DNA of 58,493 nucleotides from a virus, in the IMG/VR virus record IMGVR_UViG_3300043449_000801, positions 1 through 58,493 of that record, one strand, 5' to 3'. Positions 19,005 through 28,700 of this stretch are shown piece by piece. The position numbers and the translations under genes are program-made. The notes under the pieces are model-generated. The model searched no databases, was not told where the DNA came from, and saw nothing but the letters and a program-made list of their open reading frames with translations. Positions within the stretch are counted from its first letter, which is position 1; each line of letters opens with the position of its first letter.

Positions 19005-20555
19005 TTATCCTCCACCAAATATAGCGTCACCTTTTCCTTGGGTTGAACCCATTCCACTACCTCCTGATTTTGTTTTAGGAGCAGGACCTCTCCAGTTTCT
19101 TGATCTCCATATCTCTTGTTGTCGTTTGCCTTCGTTTTGTTGTGTAGGGCTATCTCCAAAGAATTTTATTAACCAAAAATCATTAAGGCCTGATGATCCA
19201 GTTTTAGGTATAGGATTCTTATATCCCACATCCCATTTCTGATATAATGCATAACCATCGATTTTATTACCATTCTTATCTCTATTTGGCCCTACAATAT
19301 AATTCTTATCATTTAGATTAGCAGATAACATATTATAGTCTCCGTTTTGCCAAGCAGGACCTATTTGCTCATACTTAGTTATTGGCTTTTCTTCTTTTGG
19401 CTGATTACCGCCACCGCCACCGCCACCGCCTCCAGTTCCTCTAATGTTAGGCTGTAATGGTGTTCCTGAAATCTTGTTAGCAAAGCTAAAGTCTATCTCA
19501 CCTCTAACCCTATTTTTAGCTAGTTCCTTCTGCTCTTCTGTAAGTACAGGCATATATACTCCATCAGGAGTCAATTCATTATTTATAAGACTTAGTTCAA
19601 TTCTTTTTATCTCTTCTTCTGTAGGAAACATTGCTTGCCCTTTATAACCTGAGTCTTTTCTAATTTGCATCAACTCAGCTATCTTTTCCTGCATAATGGC
19701 ATCTCTCTGCTCTGGAGTGTCATAGTACTCTGGGCTATCAATTTCACCATTATCTACAAGAATACTTACCTGCGCCTTAGGATTACTATCTGGAGCAATA
19801 GAGTTTACTGCTCTTTCAACCATATATTTATATTCAGGTCTTGTTTTTACGCCTTCAATATTCATTTCTCCCTTTTGACCTAAGTCTTTCCAAATTGTTT
19901 CAGTTGCCCAATTTTGAGTTATATCCTCTACCCTTGCTGGCAAATTAATTCTAGAAGCAGCTAAGTTCTCCGGAAGTGCCATAGAACGAACGTCCATTAC
20001 TTCGTTAGTAACTAGACCTGTTTGTGGGTCTACTTTAGCAATGTATATTCTACCGTCAGATCCTGTCTTAATTTGTTTGTCTTTGATACCTTCAGTAAAT
20101 TCACCGAACTTCTTCAACAAATAATCTGTCTCATAGTTACTAGCAGGAATAACTCCATTCTCATCCGGCTCTTGTCGTTGCAGAATTGTAGTTACCCTTT
20201 CATCTTGGCTCTTCAATACATTGGCAAGCATCTGATAACTTTCCTCAAGATTACGGTTCCTACGAACGTATTCTGTTTCGGACATCTTACCAGCCTTTAG
20301 GTCTTTGTTCCACTGAAGTAAATCCTTACGCATATTATCTACTCCATTAAGCATGAAGTCATTTAATGTCTGAGTTTTACCAGGAATCCAAGAGTCTAAT
20401 AGCTTTTGGTTAGCTACTTCTACCTGATCAAGTTTTTGTCTTCTTTCTTGACGCTTATCTAATACACCATAAATCTTTTCAGCAAGTTCATTAGATAACG
20501 CACTGTAGTCAGGTCTTGATGTTGGAACATATCCAGCGTATGTAATTTCTGCCAT
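19005..20555 (-). CDS. Internal virion or tail protein, function unknown
   Basis: A 516-residue, largely helical and charged protein lying between the small internal virion protein and the giant polyvalent protein. Residues about 10-120 look coiled-coil; a run of nine glycines near residue 375-385 separates a helical N-terminal part from a basic C-terminal part. Position suggests an ejected internal core protein, like the middle genes of T7-like core operons. No conserved enzyme motif seen. Confidence 0.65.
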   Translation of the reverse strand: MAEITYAGYVPTSRPDYSALSNELAEKIYGVLDKRQERRQKLDQVEVANQKLLDSWIPGKTQTLNDFMLNGVDNMRKDLLQWNKDLKAGKMSETEYVRRNRNLEESYQMLANVLKSQDERVTTILQRQEPDENGVIPASNYETDYLLKKFGEFTEGIKDKQIKTGSDGRIYIAKVDPQTGLVTNEVMDVRSMALPENLAASRINLPARVEDITQNWATETIWKDLGQKGEMNIEGVKTRPEYKYMVERAVNSIAPDSNPKAQVSILVDNGEIDSPEYYDTPEQRDAIMQEKIAELMQIRKDSGYKGQAMFPTEEEIKRIELSLINNELTPDGVYMPVLTEEQKELAKNRVRGEIDFSFANKISGTPLQPNIRGTGGGGGGGGGNQPKEEKPITKYEQIGPAWQNGDYNMLSANLNDKNYIVGPNRDKNGNKIDGYALYQKWDVGYKNPIPKTGSSGLNDFWLIKFFGDSPTQQNEGKRQQEIWRSRNWRGPAPKTKSGGSGMGSTQGKGDAIFGGG

Positions 20556-20567
20556 GATTATAATGTT

Positions 20568-21194
20568 TTATCCTTCTGGTGTAGTATTGGGTTTATCAAC
20601 CTTATATTCAAACCACTTGTCCCAATTTTTTCCTTCAGGAGCAAATGCAGGTAACGCACCTAATCCAGATGCAAGACCACTTCCAATACTTTCAAACATT
20701 CCGCCAACAGCTGCGTTCTTATTCGCTTGTGCAGTACCTGCTGCTAATTGTGCGCCCTCAAGTTCAGAAGAATATAAATCTCCAAGCCTTGCTTCTTTGC
20801 GCTTATTCATTTCTTCTTGTACAGAAGCTTGATCTCTCTTCAATTGGTATTGAGCCTCAGCTGCTTGCGCTCCTACATCAAGTGCTCCTGCTTTTACTCC
20901 TTGAGTTAAGTTTCCTACACCTCCAATAAGAGACTCAGCTCCTGCGCCTTGCAACGCTTGAAGACCTTGTGACGCTCCACTTTTAATAGCGTCCATAGCC
21001 ATGTTATATCCCTGCATAGGCACTTGTACTGATGCGAATGGATTCTCAGAGGATATCCCTTCAATTCGTTTCTTAGCCGCTAAAGCTGCATTCTGAGCAG
21101 CCTTCTTTTCTTTATTGGCTTGCACCATCTGAGCAATACTCATTCCGGTTCCTAATAAGGATGTTGCTAAACCTGTAATTAATCCTATTGGCAT
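20568..21194 (-). CDS. Small internal virion protein (T7 gp14-like by position)
   Basis: A 208-residue protein with a hydrophobic Gly-rich N-terminus (IGLITGLATSLLGTGMSIA), a long Ala/Gln/Lys-rich helical centre and a glycine-rich hydrophobic segment near the C-terminus (GMFESIGSGLASGLGALP). This composition and the position just before two long virion proteins match the small core or channel protein of podoviruses, which enters the host envelope during ejection. Assignment is by pattern and context. Confidence 0.65.
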   Translation of the reverse strand: MPIGLITGLATSLLGTGMSIAQMVQANKEKKAAQNAALAAKKRIEGISSENPFASVQVPMQGYNMAMDAIKSGASQGLQALQGAGAESLIGGVGNLTQGVKAGALDVGAQAAEAQYQLKRDQASVQEEMNKRKEARLGDLYSSELEGAQLAAGTAQANKNAAVGGMFESIGSGLASGLGALPAFAPEGKNWDKWFEYKVDKPNTTPEG

Positions 21195-21205
21195 ATCTAT
21201 AATTT

Positions 21206-21937
21206 TTAAGGAGAACTTTTAAATACTGATGACGATACTTCAAACAACTCAACCTCTGACCCTTCAAATATAGAAAGTTCTACTTGCATGTAGTAACCTC
21301 TAAGACCAAAAGATTCAGCTAAGTTGTTTTTTATGTATACGATATAATCACCCAATGCTGGAGACGCAACTAGAGAAAATGTCACAGATGTATCTGTGTT
21401 ACTAATTACTGTACCAATTAGTGTGAGTGAGTTTATGTTAATATCGTATACATATAGAGAATCTCCTGCACTAATATTACTATCAACATTTGCTAGTTCT
21501 ATAGTGTTAGGAGGAGTAAGACCAAGTACTTGACCAAGTCCTTGTGTGTACAATTCGTGTGAGTCGTTTGTACCAGCAACGCTTCTAATGTAAGACATCC
21601 ATGAGCCTTCTTTCTCAAGGAAATAAGTAGAGTCGTTGTATCCATTGCTTAGGTCAGTATTAAACGTAGCACTCCAAGGATGTGTACTCTCTAGCTCAAG
21701 TGTCTTAAACATCTTATTCTGAGTAGGTTCTTGGTTGAATACTGTTGTTATAACCGATGGGTAACTAACACCATAAAAACTGTTGCGACTACTGTTTGAG
21801 TCATGCTTGTATAATTGACCCTGCTTCCATGTATAAAATGAACTATTTAATCCTAACATCCAATCTGGATTGTAACTCCAAAAAGAAGTCCAACCGTTAG
21901 ATGATGGAGAAAACGTTATTGTATTAGGATTTGGCAT
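21206..21937 (-). CDS. Tail structural protein of crAss-like/Bacteroidota phages
   Basis: A 243-residue beta-rich protein beginning with NTITFSPSSNGWTSFWSY and PDWMLGLNSSFYTW, a signature I recognise from tail proteins of crAss-like and other Bacteroidota phages, where it is found near the large tail protein. It has its own promoter box TACCTTTG exactly four bases before the ATG, implying a leaderless transcript. The exact position in the tail (muzzle, hub) is not certain. Confidence 0.7.
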   Translation of the reverse strand: MPNPNTITFSPSSNGWTSFWSYNPDWMLGLNSSFYTWKQGQLYKHDSNSSRNSFYGVSYPSVITTVFNQEPTQNKMFKTLELESTHPWSATFNTDLSNGYNDSTYFLEKEGSWMSYIRSVAGTNDSHELYTQGLGQVLGLTPPNTIELANVDSNISAGDSLYVYDININSLTLIGTVISNTDTSVTFSLVASPALGDYIVYIKNNLAESFGLRGYYMQVELSIFEGSEVELFEVSSSVFKSSP

Positions 21938-21941
21938 AGTA

Positions 21942-21949
21942 CAAAGGTA
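21942..21949 (-). promoter_or_regulatory. TAnnTTTG promoter box, four bases from the ATG
   Basis: On the minus strand the box reads TACCTTTG and is followed by four bases and the ATG of the tail protein gene. The spacing places the transcription start at or near the A of the ATG. Confidence 0.65.
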
Positions 21950-21955
21950 GTAAAT

Positions 21956-22870
21956 TTATACCAAACAACTATTGACAGACTTCATTGCTTGGTAGTACAT
22001 GTATGAACATCTACTCTTGTCTATGTCCAATGTTTCCTTGAATGGAAACTTATCTATGTATGCAGCTTTGAAGAACATTCCTTGACTCGCATTAGGTACT
22101 CCGGCATTATGGAAGAAGTGTACATAGTCCCACCTCTCAGATGGACATGTGGCCCAACAGAAGTCAAACTCCCTTGGCACAACAATCTCGTGTCCCCTTC
22201 TCCACGCTACCCATAATTCTGCCCACATACTTGCAGTCCAACATTGGATGCCATACGGATCACCTTCCTTCTTTAGATGGCTCACACTTCTTAGGTATGT
22301 GTATATGTCTCTGCATCCTTTATAGACCTCTGCCCAATAAGATGCATCAATATTCTTCATCAGCTTCTGTGCGCCACCAGAGTTTTCTTGGTTAGCCTCA
22401 ACTACTGAACGCTCTATGCCTATTATTTGACACATGCCGTCAAGTATAGACTCATCCTTGCTCTTGATGTAGTTGGCTCCAATATAGCTGATAGTATCAC
22501 TGAAGTACCACTTATCGTCATTTAGGAAAGGAGTAAAGTCGAAGTACCTAGTAAACAAGAAGTCACAGTCGTGGAAAAATACAGAGCAGTCTTTAAGGTA
22601 TGTGTGTTGCTTGAAGTGCTTCTCTAGTATATGTGCCTGTATTGCAGGAGGATAGTCGCACTCTCCCATTGTGTCTTGGTATATGTATATACCTACGTCA
22701 GGGAAGTTTTCCTTTAGCTTGTACCACGAATCAGGAATCTCTTCTAGGTATCCTGCCACTACGTGTATGTCCTCTTCCTTATATCCTAATGATATGAAGT
22801 TGTGAAGGTAGACCTCAACCTGCCAAGCGTAATAGTCTATTGCAGGTTGAGCTGAAATTAATTTTAGCAT
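21956..22870 (-). CDS. Glycosyltransferase-like protein inside the tail module
   Basis: A 304-residue protein with features of a GT-A glycosyltransferase: a strand ending in the metal and nucleotide-sugar binding motif DCD (residues 101-103 in FFHDCDFLF), followed by SDTISYIGANYI and an ENSGGAQ loop, and a late HFFHNAGV. It overlaps the adhesin gene by 7 bases, so the two are co-translated. The donor sugar and acceptor are not known. The neighbouring adhesin has long Thr runs, so it may add sugar to those, or it may act on host or virion surface structures. Confidence 0.6.
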   Translation of the reverse strand: MLKLISAQPAIDYYAWQVEVYLHNFISLGYKEEDIHVVAGYLEEIPDSWYKLKENFPDVGIYIYQDTMGECDYPPAIQAHILEKHFKQHTYLKDCSVFFHDCDFLFTRYFDFTPFLNDDKWYFSDTISYIGANYIKSKDESILDGMCQIIGIERSVVEANQENSGGAQKLMKNIDASYWAEVYKGCRDIYTYLRSVSHLKKEGDPYGIQCWTASMWAELWVAWRRGHEIVVPREFDFCWATCPSERWDYVHFFHNAGVPNASQGMFFKAAYIDKFPFKETLDIDKSRCSYMYYQAMKSVNSCLV

Positions 22871-25740
22871 GTTATTGAATTACCGGTCCAATCGTTACCA
22901 TCCCACTCGTAAGCAACAAAGGTATTAATTTGCCGGTAATATGCAGCATCTGCAAGTATATAATTTCCAAGATATAGTTGATACAACTTATTTCCTATTA
23001 CACCTAGTGCTCCGTCTGCAAATCTTTGAACTACAACATCAGTACATACAGATGATACCGAGCCTTTTCTTGCATATATTGTAGTTAATGGAGGAAGTGT
23101 AGTAGTTGTGGTTGTGCTTGTAGTTGTACTTGTAGTTGTGCTTGTAGTTGTTGTAGTTGTTGTAGTGGTCGTAATACCTGTACAATCAAAACAACTAGCA
23201 TAAGTAAACAATACCATTGGTACAGCTGGTGCAAATGAACCTATATTAACTATAGTATAGCAGTTACCATCGTCACACTTAACTACTGTAGTATTTGGTA
23301 TTATACTAAATGATTGTTGTGCAATTGTAGTAAGACCCATACCTCCACATATTCTTGCTAAATAGTAATTAGTAGGAACAGTTGTAGTTGTGGTTGTAGT
23401 TGTAGTTGAACAAATAACAAAGTCTAATACCTGTCCTGTAGATGATATTTGGATAGACCAATCTCCACCCATTGTGGGTACATTGTACCAATATCCATTA
23501 CCTACTACAGGTACAGTTCCAAGTGAATCTGAATAAACAAAATCATTTATAGTTGGTAATGCTGATACCCCATTGTGATAGAACACTGTATATGGTCCTC
23601 CTGTGTTACTACACGCATCGTATGCTGATGCATATTGGGTAGGATCCATATTAAATGACGTGTATACAGGTGCTGTAGTAGTGGTTGTCGTAGTTGTTGT
23701 AGTAGTTATACCAAGACAGTCATTACAGTCAATATATAAGTTAACTGGATTCTCTATTGTTTGATATGGGAACGATGCTGTTGTAACGCCTGTTATTTCC
23801 CAACAGTTACCATCAGTAGTCTTAACATAATCACCTACAACTATTCCAAATGTGGTTGAGTCAAAAAGAACGGCTGTTACTGTTGGGTCAGTACATAGCG
23901 TTGCATCAAACCAATCTCCTGTTGGAAGGGTAGTTGTCGTAGTAGTTGTGGTAGTAGACGTAGTTGTTGTTGTGACCGTAGGACACTCGTTCTTTTCACA
24001 TACGTTACCTGTCTCACATATCTTAATAGAGTATGTAGAGTGGTCGATGTGATACCACTGACCTCCTCCCATAAATTTGGTCTGAGCAGTAGCGTCTGTG
24101 TATATAGTGTCATTTACATCTGGAACTCTTCCTTGTCCATTGTGATACAACAAACTATAGATTGGTGACACAGCACATGCAGCGTCTCCGGTATCTCCAA
24201 AGTTTTCTACATCAATAGCAAAAGGTGTTAACTTAATACCTGTTTGTATGACGATATTTATATCTTTCGTGGCACTAGGCCCAGAGCAGTTTGAAGCTCT
24301 TAATGTTAACGGGAAAGTACATGACTCTTCAGGAATACCTGTAATATTTCCTGTGTCAGCAGAGAATGTTAGACCTTTAGGTAATAAGAACTCAGGACAT
24401 ATTTTGTCAAAAAGAGTACTTATACCATCTCCAACTACAACTACTGGATCTCCACTTGTTGAACAAACATACACAGGTATATTATCTACTCCTACCGTTA
24501 TGTTTTGTGAATTTCCATAACAATCTGTATAGGTATACAATGTGCCTCTTGTTCCTCCTGTTAACTCATATGTTTCGCACGTTGTAATCAACTGCCAATT
24601 AGTAGGATTTCCAGATGCTTGTAAATATATATTAATTGACTCACCTTCAGTTAGATATATGTCATCTTGATAAATGAATGGAACAGCTGCTTCATTGCAG
24701 TCACACGGTCCGTGTAAAGTAACCAATCCACTTTCATTAACAAATGTGTATATTCCACCACTTACTGGTGGAGATACCATTACTGTATCGCTTACTATAT
24801 GATAAGCATTTTCACCATTATATAGTGTGGATCCGATTGAATCTGTATATATAGTATCACCAGTTACAGGATATGTACCAGAGCCATTATGCCAATATTG
24901 AGTTGTTGCTGTTTGAGAACATGCTGCAGACACGTCTGCACCAGGCGTTGTATCAATATAAAATGTTTTTAGATATGTATTTACTTGATTTAATACATAA
25001 GATGCCACAGATAATGGCGCATATACTGTAAGCACAGCCTTTGGTTCTTCTATTATTTTTTTGAATAATAATGAACCTGTGCCGTTGTCTACTAATCCAT
25101 CATAAGGAAATACTAGATTAATTTCGTCTTGACTTATACCTGCTGCAAGTAATGAAGACACATTTCCAAGACTATTTAATCCTATGTATCCAGTGTCAAA
25201 TATTGTCTCATTATTATACTCAAGTACATATCTACATGGTCTAGCTAATGTTTGATAGTCAACACCTGAAATACCTCTTCTAGTACCATAGTCAATGCTG
25301 ATATACCTTGTAGATGGGTCACCTGTATAAGATGCTATACCGGAATTTAGATTGTCTTGATAATCCCATATTAGATACAGGTTGTCGTAGTCATTTGGAT
25401 TACTAAATACGAACGACCCTTCATACCTTCCTCCAACTAGTGCTACAGGAACGGCTGTAGCCAATGATATCATTAGGTCTTTCTGAGTGCTGTCATATAC
25501 TTCATTAGTAACTAAGTAATACAGCTTGTTATTCAATGAAGGCTCAAAGTTTTTCAATGAAGGATCAGCGTTAATTAACCCCGTATATGCAGTAACAGTA
25601 GCCCCATCATAAGGCATGAAGTCAATTCCTCCAATACCTGTTAATGAATCAAATAAAGCTACTTGTGACGGACCAAGCTCGATATTGTTTATATCGAAAT
25701 TTGAGCTTCCTGTATATGAAAAACCTTGATTAGTAAACAT
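22864..25740 (-). CDS. Modular threonine-rich tail adhesin or fibre
   Basis: A 958-residue protein. After an N-terminal half with beta structure come repeated domains: type A (three copies, each with Y(W/Y)HNG...P...D.(I/V)Y.D) and type B (two copies, ending C.DC.GI). At about residues 440-500, LPKGLTFSADTGNITGIPE is the signature of a cadherin/Ig-like (He_PIG) fold. Four long Thr tracts, each 9-25 residues (about 588-605, 676-688, 778-790 and 858-882), link the modules like beads on a string. This architecture fits a host-binding fibre; Thr tracts may be sugar-modified. Confidence 0.7.
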   Translation of the reverse strand: MFTNQGFSYTGSSNFDINNIELGPSQVALFDSLTGIGGIDFMPYDGATVTAYTGLINADPSLKNFEPSLNNKLYYLVTNEVYDSTQKDLMISLATAVPVALVGGRYEGSFVFSNPNDYDNLYLIWDYQDNLNSGIASYTGDPSTRYISIDYGTRRGISGVDYQTLARPCRYVLEYNNETIFDTGYIGLNSLGNVSSLLAAGISQDEINLVFPYDGLVDNGTGSLLFKKIIEEPKAVLTVYAPLSVASYVLNQVNTYLKTFYIDTTPGADVSAACSQTATTQYWHNGSGTYPVTGDTIYTDSIGSTLYNGENAYHIVSDTVMVSPPVSGGIYTFVNESGLVTLHGPCDCNEAAVPFIYQDDIYLTEGESINIYLQASGNPTNWQLITTCETYELTGGTRGTLYTYTDCYGNSQNITVGVDNIPVYVCSTSGDPVVVVGDGISTLFDKICPEFLLPKGLTFSADTGNITGIPEESCTFPLTLRASNCSGPSATKDINIVIQTGIKLTPFAIDVENFGDTGDAACAVSPIYSLLYHNGQGRVPDVNDTIYTDATAQTKFMGGGQWYHIDHSTYSIKICETGNVCEKNECPTVTTTTTSTTTTTTTTTLPTGDWFDATLCTDPTVTAVLFDSTTFGIVVGDYVKTTDGNCWEITGVTTASFPYQTIENPVNLYIDCNDCLGITTTTTTTTTTTAPVYTSFNMDPTQYASAYDACSNTGGPYTVFYHNGVSALPTINDFVYSDSLGTVPVVGNGYWYNVPTMGGDWSIQISSTGQVLDFVICSTTTTTTTTTVPTNYYLARICGGMGLTTIAQQSFSIIPNTTVVKCDDGNCYTIVNIGSFAPAVPMVLFTYASCFDCTGITTTTTTTTTTSTTTSTTTSTTTTTTLPPLTTIYARKGSVSSVCTDVVVQRFADGALGVIGNKLYQLYLGNYILADAAYYRQINTFVAYEWDGNDWTGNSITC

Positions 25741-25741
25741 A

Positions 25742-28700
25742 TTAATTATTAATTTTTGGTGGAGGGTCGTGATTGACTACTACATTCAAAACAATAGGCT
25801 TAGAACGCCCTTGAATTAAAGTAAAGTAAACCATTTTATCACAATATGAAACTCTGAATATTATAGACCTAACAGCACCTGAATTATTTACCGCTACGTC
25901 TGCAAATATATCTGATGATTGGTATCCTGATGTTTGAAATCCTGTAACCCAGTTAGTTCCAAATCCATTATCAACTAATGCTAGTGACCAATTGACATCT
26001 GTGATGATTGTGAAGAGATTAATATTATTTCCACCAAATTTACCAACAGACCATTGGTTTCTGCTTAATGCAAGAGTGCATCCTAGAATTGTTATACTAT
26101 TGTTTGATAAAGTATACAATTGATTGTTAGGATCGTATGCGCCAAGTTTTTGTGTATTTGGATAATCTCTCAACAAGTCAATAAAATAATCCTTCATTCC
26201 TGTATCAGATATTTCTACTACTTGATTATCTGATAGCGCAAGTACTACACCTCTTCTAGCATCCGTAAAGAATGACTCAGATCCCCATGTAGCAAACGAC
26301 TCAGGATTCTTACTTATTCCGTACTCATGAGGGAACATTACTTGATTGCCTAATACTTGTGGAATAGAAGCAATAGATCCACCTCCTGAAGCGTCTGATA
26401 GGATATTCTTTTCATAAAGAACCACACTTATTTTATCCTCTTGAAGAACAAGGATATCAGACTCTCTAGCATAAAGCTTTTGAATGGACCCATATTCACC
26501 ATCTAAGTACTTGAAGTTAGCTGTAGATAGATTGAACTCGTTTAACCTATTTACTCCTGTATTCTCTCCCAATATGCTACTATAACAAATAGCATTCTTG
26601 CTTACTTTTCTTCCGTAGCTATCAACAATTGCTGATGTTCTAGGGCTATACTCCAAAGTAAATCCATTCCAGTCATCCCTTATCCTATTTGTTTCAAGAC
26701 CATTAGCGTAAGCCCATGCATTGAAGTCAGAGTTAACCGTAGCTCTAGGATTATTAAGAACTACCTTTGCTCCTAATAAAGATGTTTGATTTTGCTCAAA
26801 TGCATCATATCCTGCTGTACCGGCATACGGAGTTGTGTATGCAGGCATTATATAGTCAACAATTACATTGTATGGGTCTGGAGTACTTATTATCTCATAG
26901 TATCCATTCGGTAAGTTTGGATTACTTGACTTTACATATATGCTCTCACCAACAACATACTTATGCATTTGATCAGTAGTAGGTGTTGAACCAGGTACTA
27001 ACTGACCTAAGTTCGTTTTACCAACTAATGTTGATGGACCAGATGGGACTATTGTAGCATCAGCGAATGACCATAGAACAGTATGTAGATTGTTTCGTAT
27101 AGGAAATGTTCTGCTTAGTTCATGGTATATGTTCAAGTCATCCTCTTCTGGAACTGTCTCTGCAATCAATGAATTGTCAAAACGTTTCACTGTAATAGAT
27201 GCCGACATTCTGTTAAAACCTTCTCCTTGTGAAGTATATGGAATAATACTACCCCTAATCAACATGTACATTGGATTAGTAACTATGTTCGAATAATTTC
27301 CGAATATAGGACCAGTATTTATTGTTGTATATACTACATCTATAAAGTTATTTAATTGTTGTCCTTGATAAAAAGTACTAACATTTACATTTTGTGATAA
27401 AGTATTAAAGTTAGATCCCCTCCTAAATGATACAGCTGTTTTATTTAATTGTACTCCTGCTGCATCTGTGTATGAAAAGTTCAAATAAGTTCCAGATTCA
27501 ACAAACCATTCTTCAATGTTTTCATATGTTCCATTGCTGTAAAATGTTTGTATATAATCTGATGCACTTGGATTTAATAATTCATTTATTTTTATTTCAA
27601 TAATGTCACCAGGAAATATTTCAGTGTCATTATATATACTAACCGCCAATGGACATATTGGCGCACCACTTTGATGTGGTTGATTTGGAACAAAATAATT
27701 ATAATTTATATTCCCTCTTAAATTTATTTTCCAAACATCACCTATTGATGGTTGTTGATTCCATACAATCCAAACACCTAATGAATTATTTTGACTAAAT
27801 ACAGTTCCAGCAGAAGTAACATTAATCCAATATGGAGTATTTATTGAAATATTACTTGTTGTCCATGAACCACTTAAATCAACTGCTGTTGTCCATCTAA
27901 ACTGAGTATTGCTTATTACTTGTACTGTAACTCTATAGCTACTATTTGCATTATACTTATTTGGAGATATAGTTGGATTTGTTGGTGGTGATGAAAGTGC
28001 TAATGCTGTTGGATTTGATTCCCCATAATATATAGGATTTTCAGCATATTTTATAGTTTGATTTCCTACAGATGTAAATTGTGTTGTTGGTGTATATGAA
28101 GCTCCATAAGATTCTGTATAGTAAGTAGTTAATCCTAATGTGTTGTTTAATTCGTATGCAGAATCAACTTTTATCTTAAAGTAAAGTCCTGCTTGCGCTC
28201 CATTGATAAAGTTTGTAGGTTGAGATTTTAATTCTAATACCTTATACTTTTTATTTACAAATGTTGGCCCTGTAGCAGTACACTTAAAAATAATATACCC
28301 TCCCACAGGAATTTTATCTTTATCAGATTCATGTATTAAGAAATACCTAAACTGATCTTTAAGATAAAAGTATATAGGGAATATATTATAATAACTTCCC
28401 TTTCCTTGCTTGATAACTAACCTATAGTTAGTTGCCCACTGAGGAGGTCTATTTGCTATGTTTACGGTTAAACTATTCCCCTTGTTTGACTGAGTAGGAG
28501 GTATGTATACAGTACTCGCATTATTTAGATTGTCAGGAGCTAATACAGTAGTTGTTCTTCCGTAGTCATCTAGGTATTGGATACCTATTTGGTAATCTCT
28601 GTCAGATCTAAATGTTTGTATTGGCGCACCTTCATCAAGTATGTCAAAAGACTTGTACTTGACAGATAATACAATCTTCTCAAACACATCATAAAACTGA

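Noticed and set aside
23097-23170. Simple GT-rich repeat that could be read as a CRISPR-like or microsatellite array.
   Set aside because: It lies in frame as codons for threonine in the adhesin; no spacer pattern.
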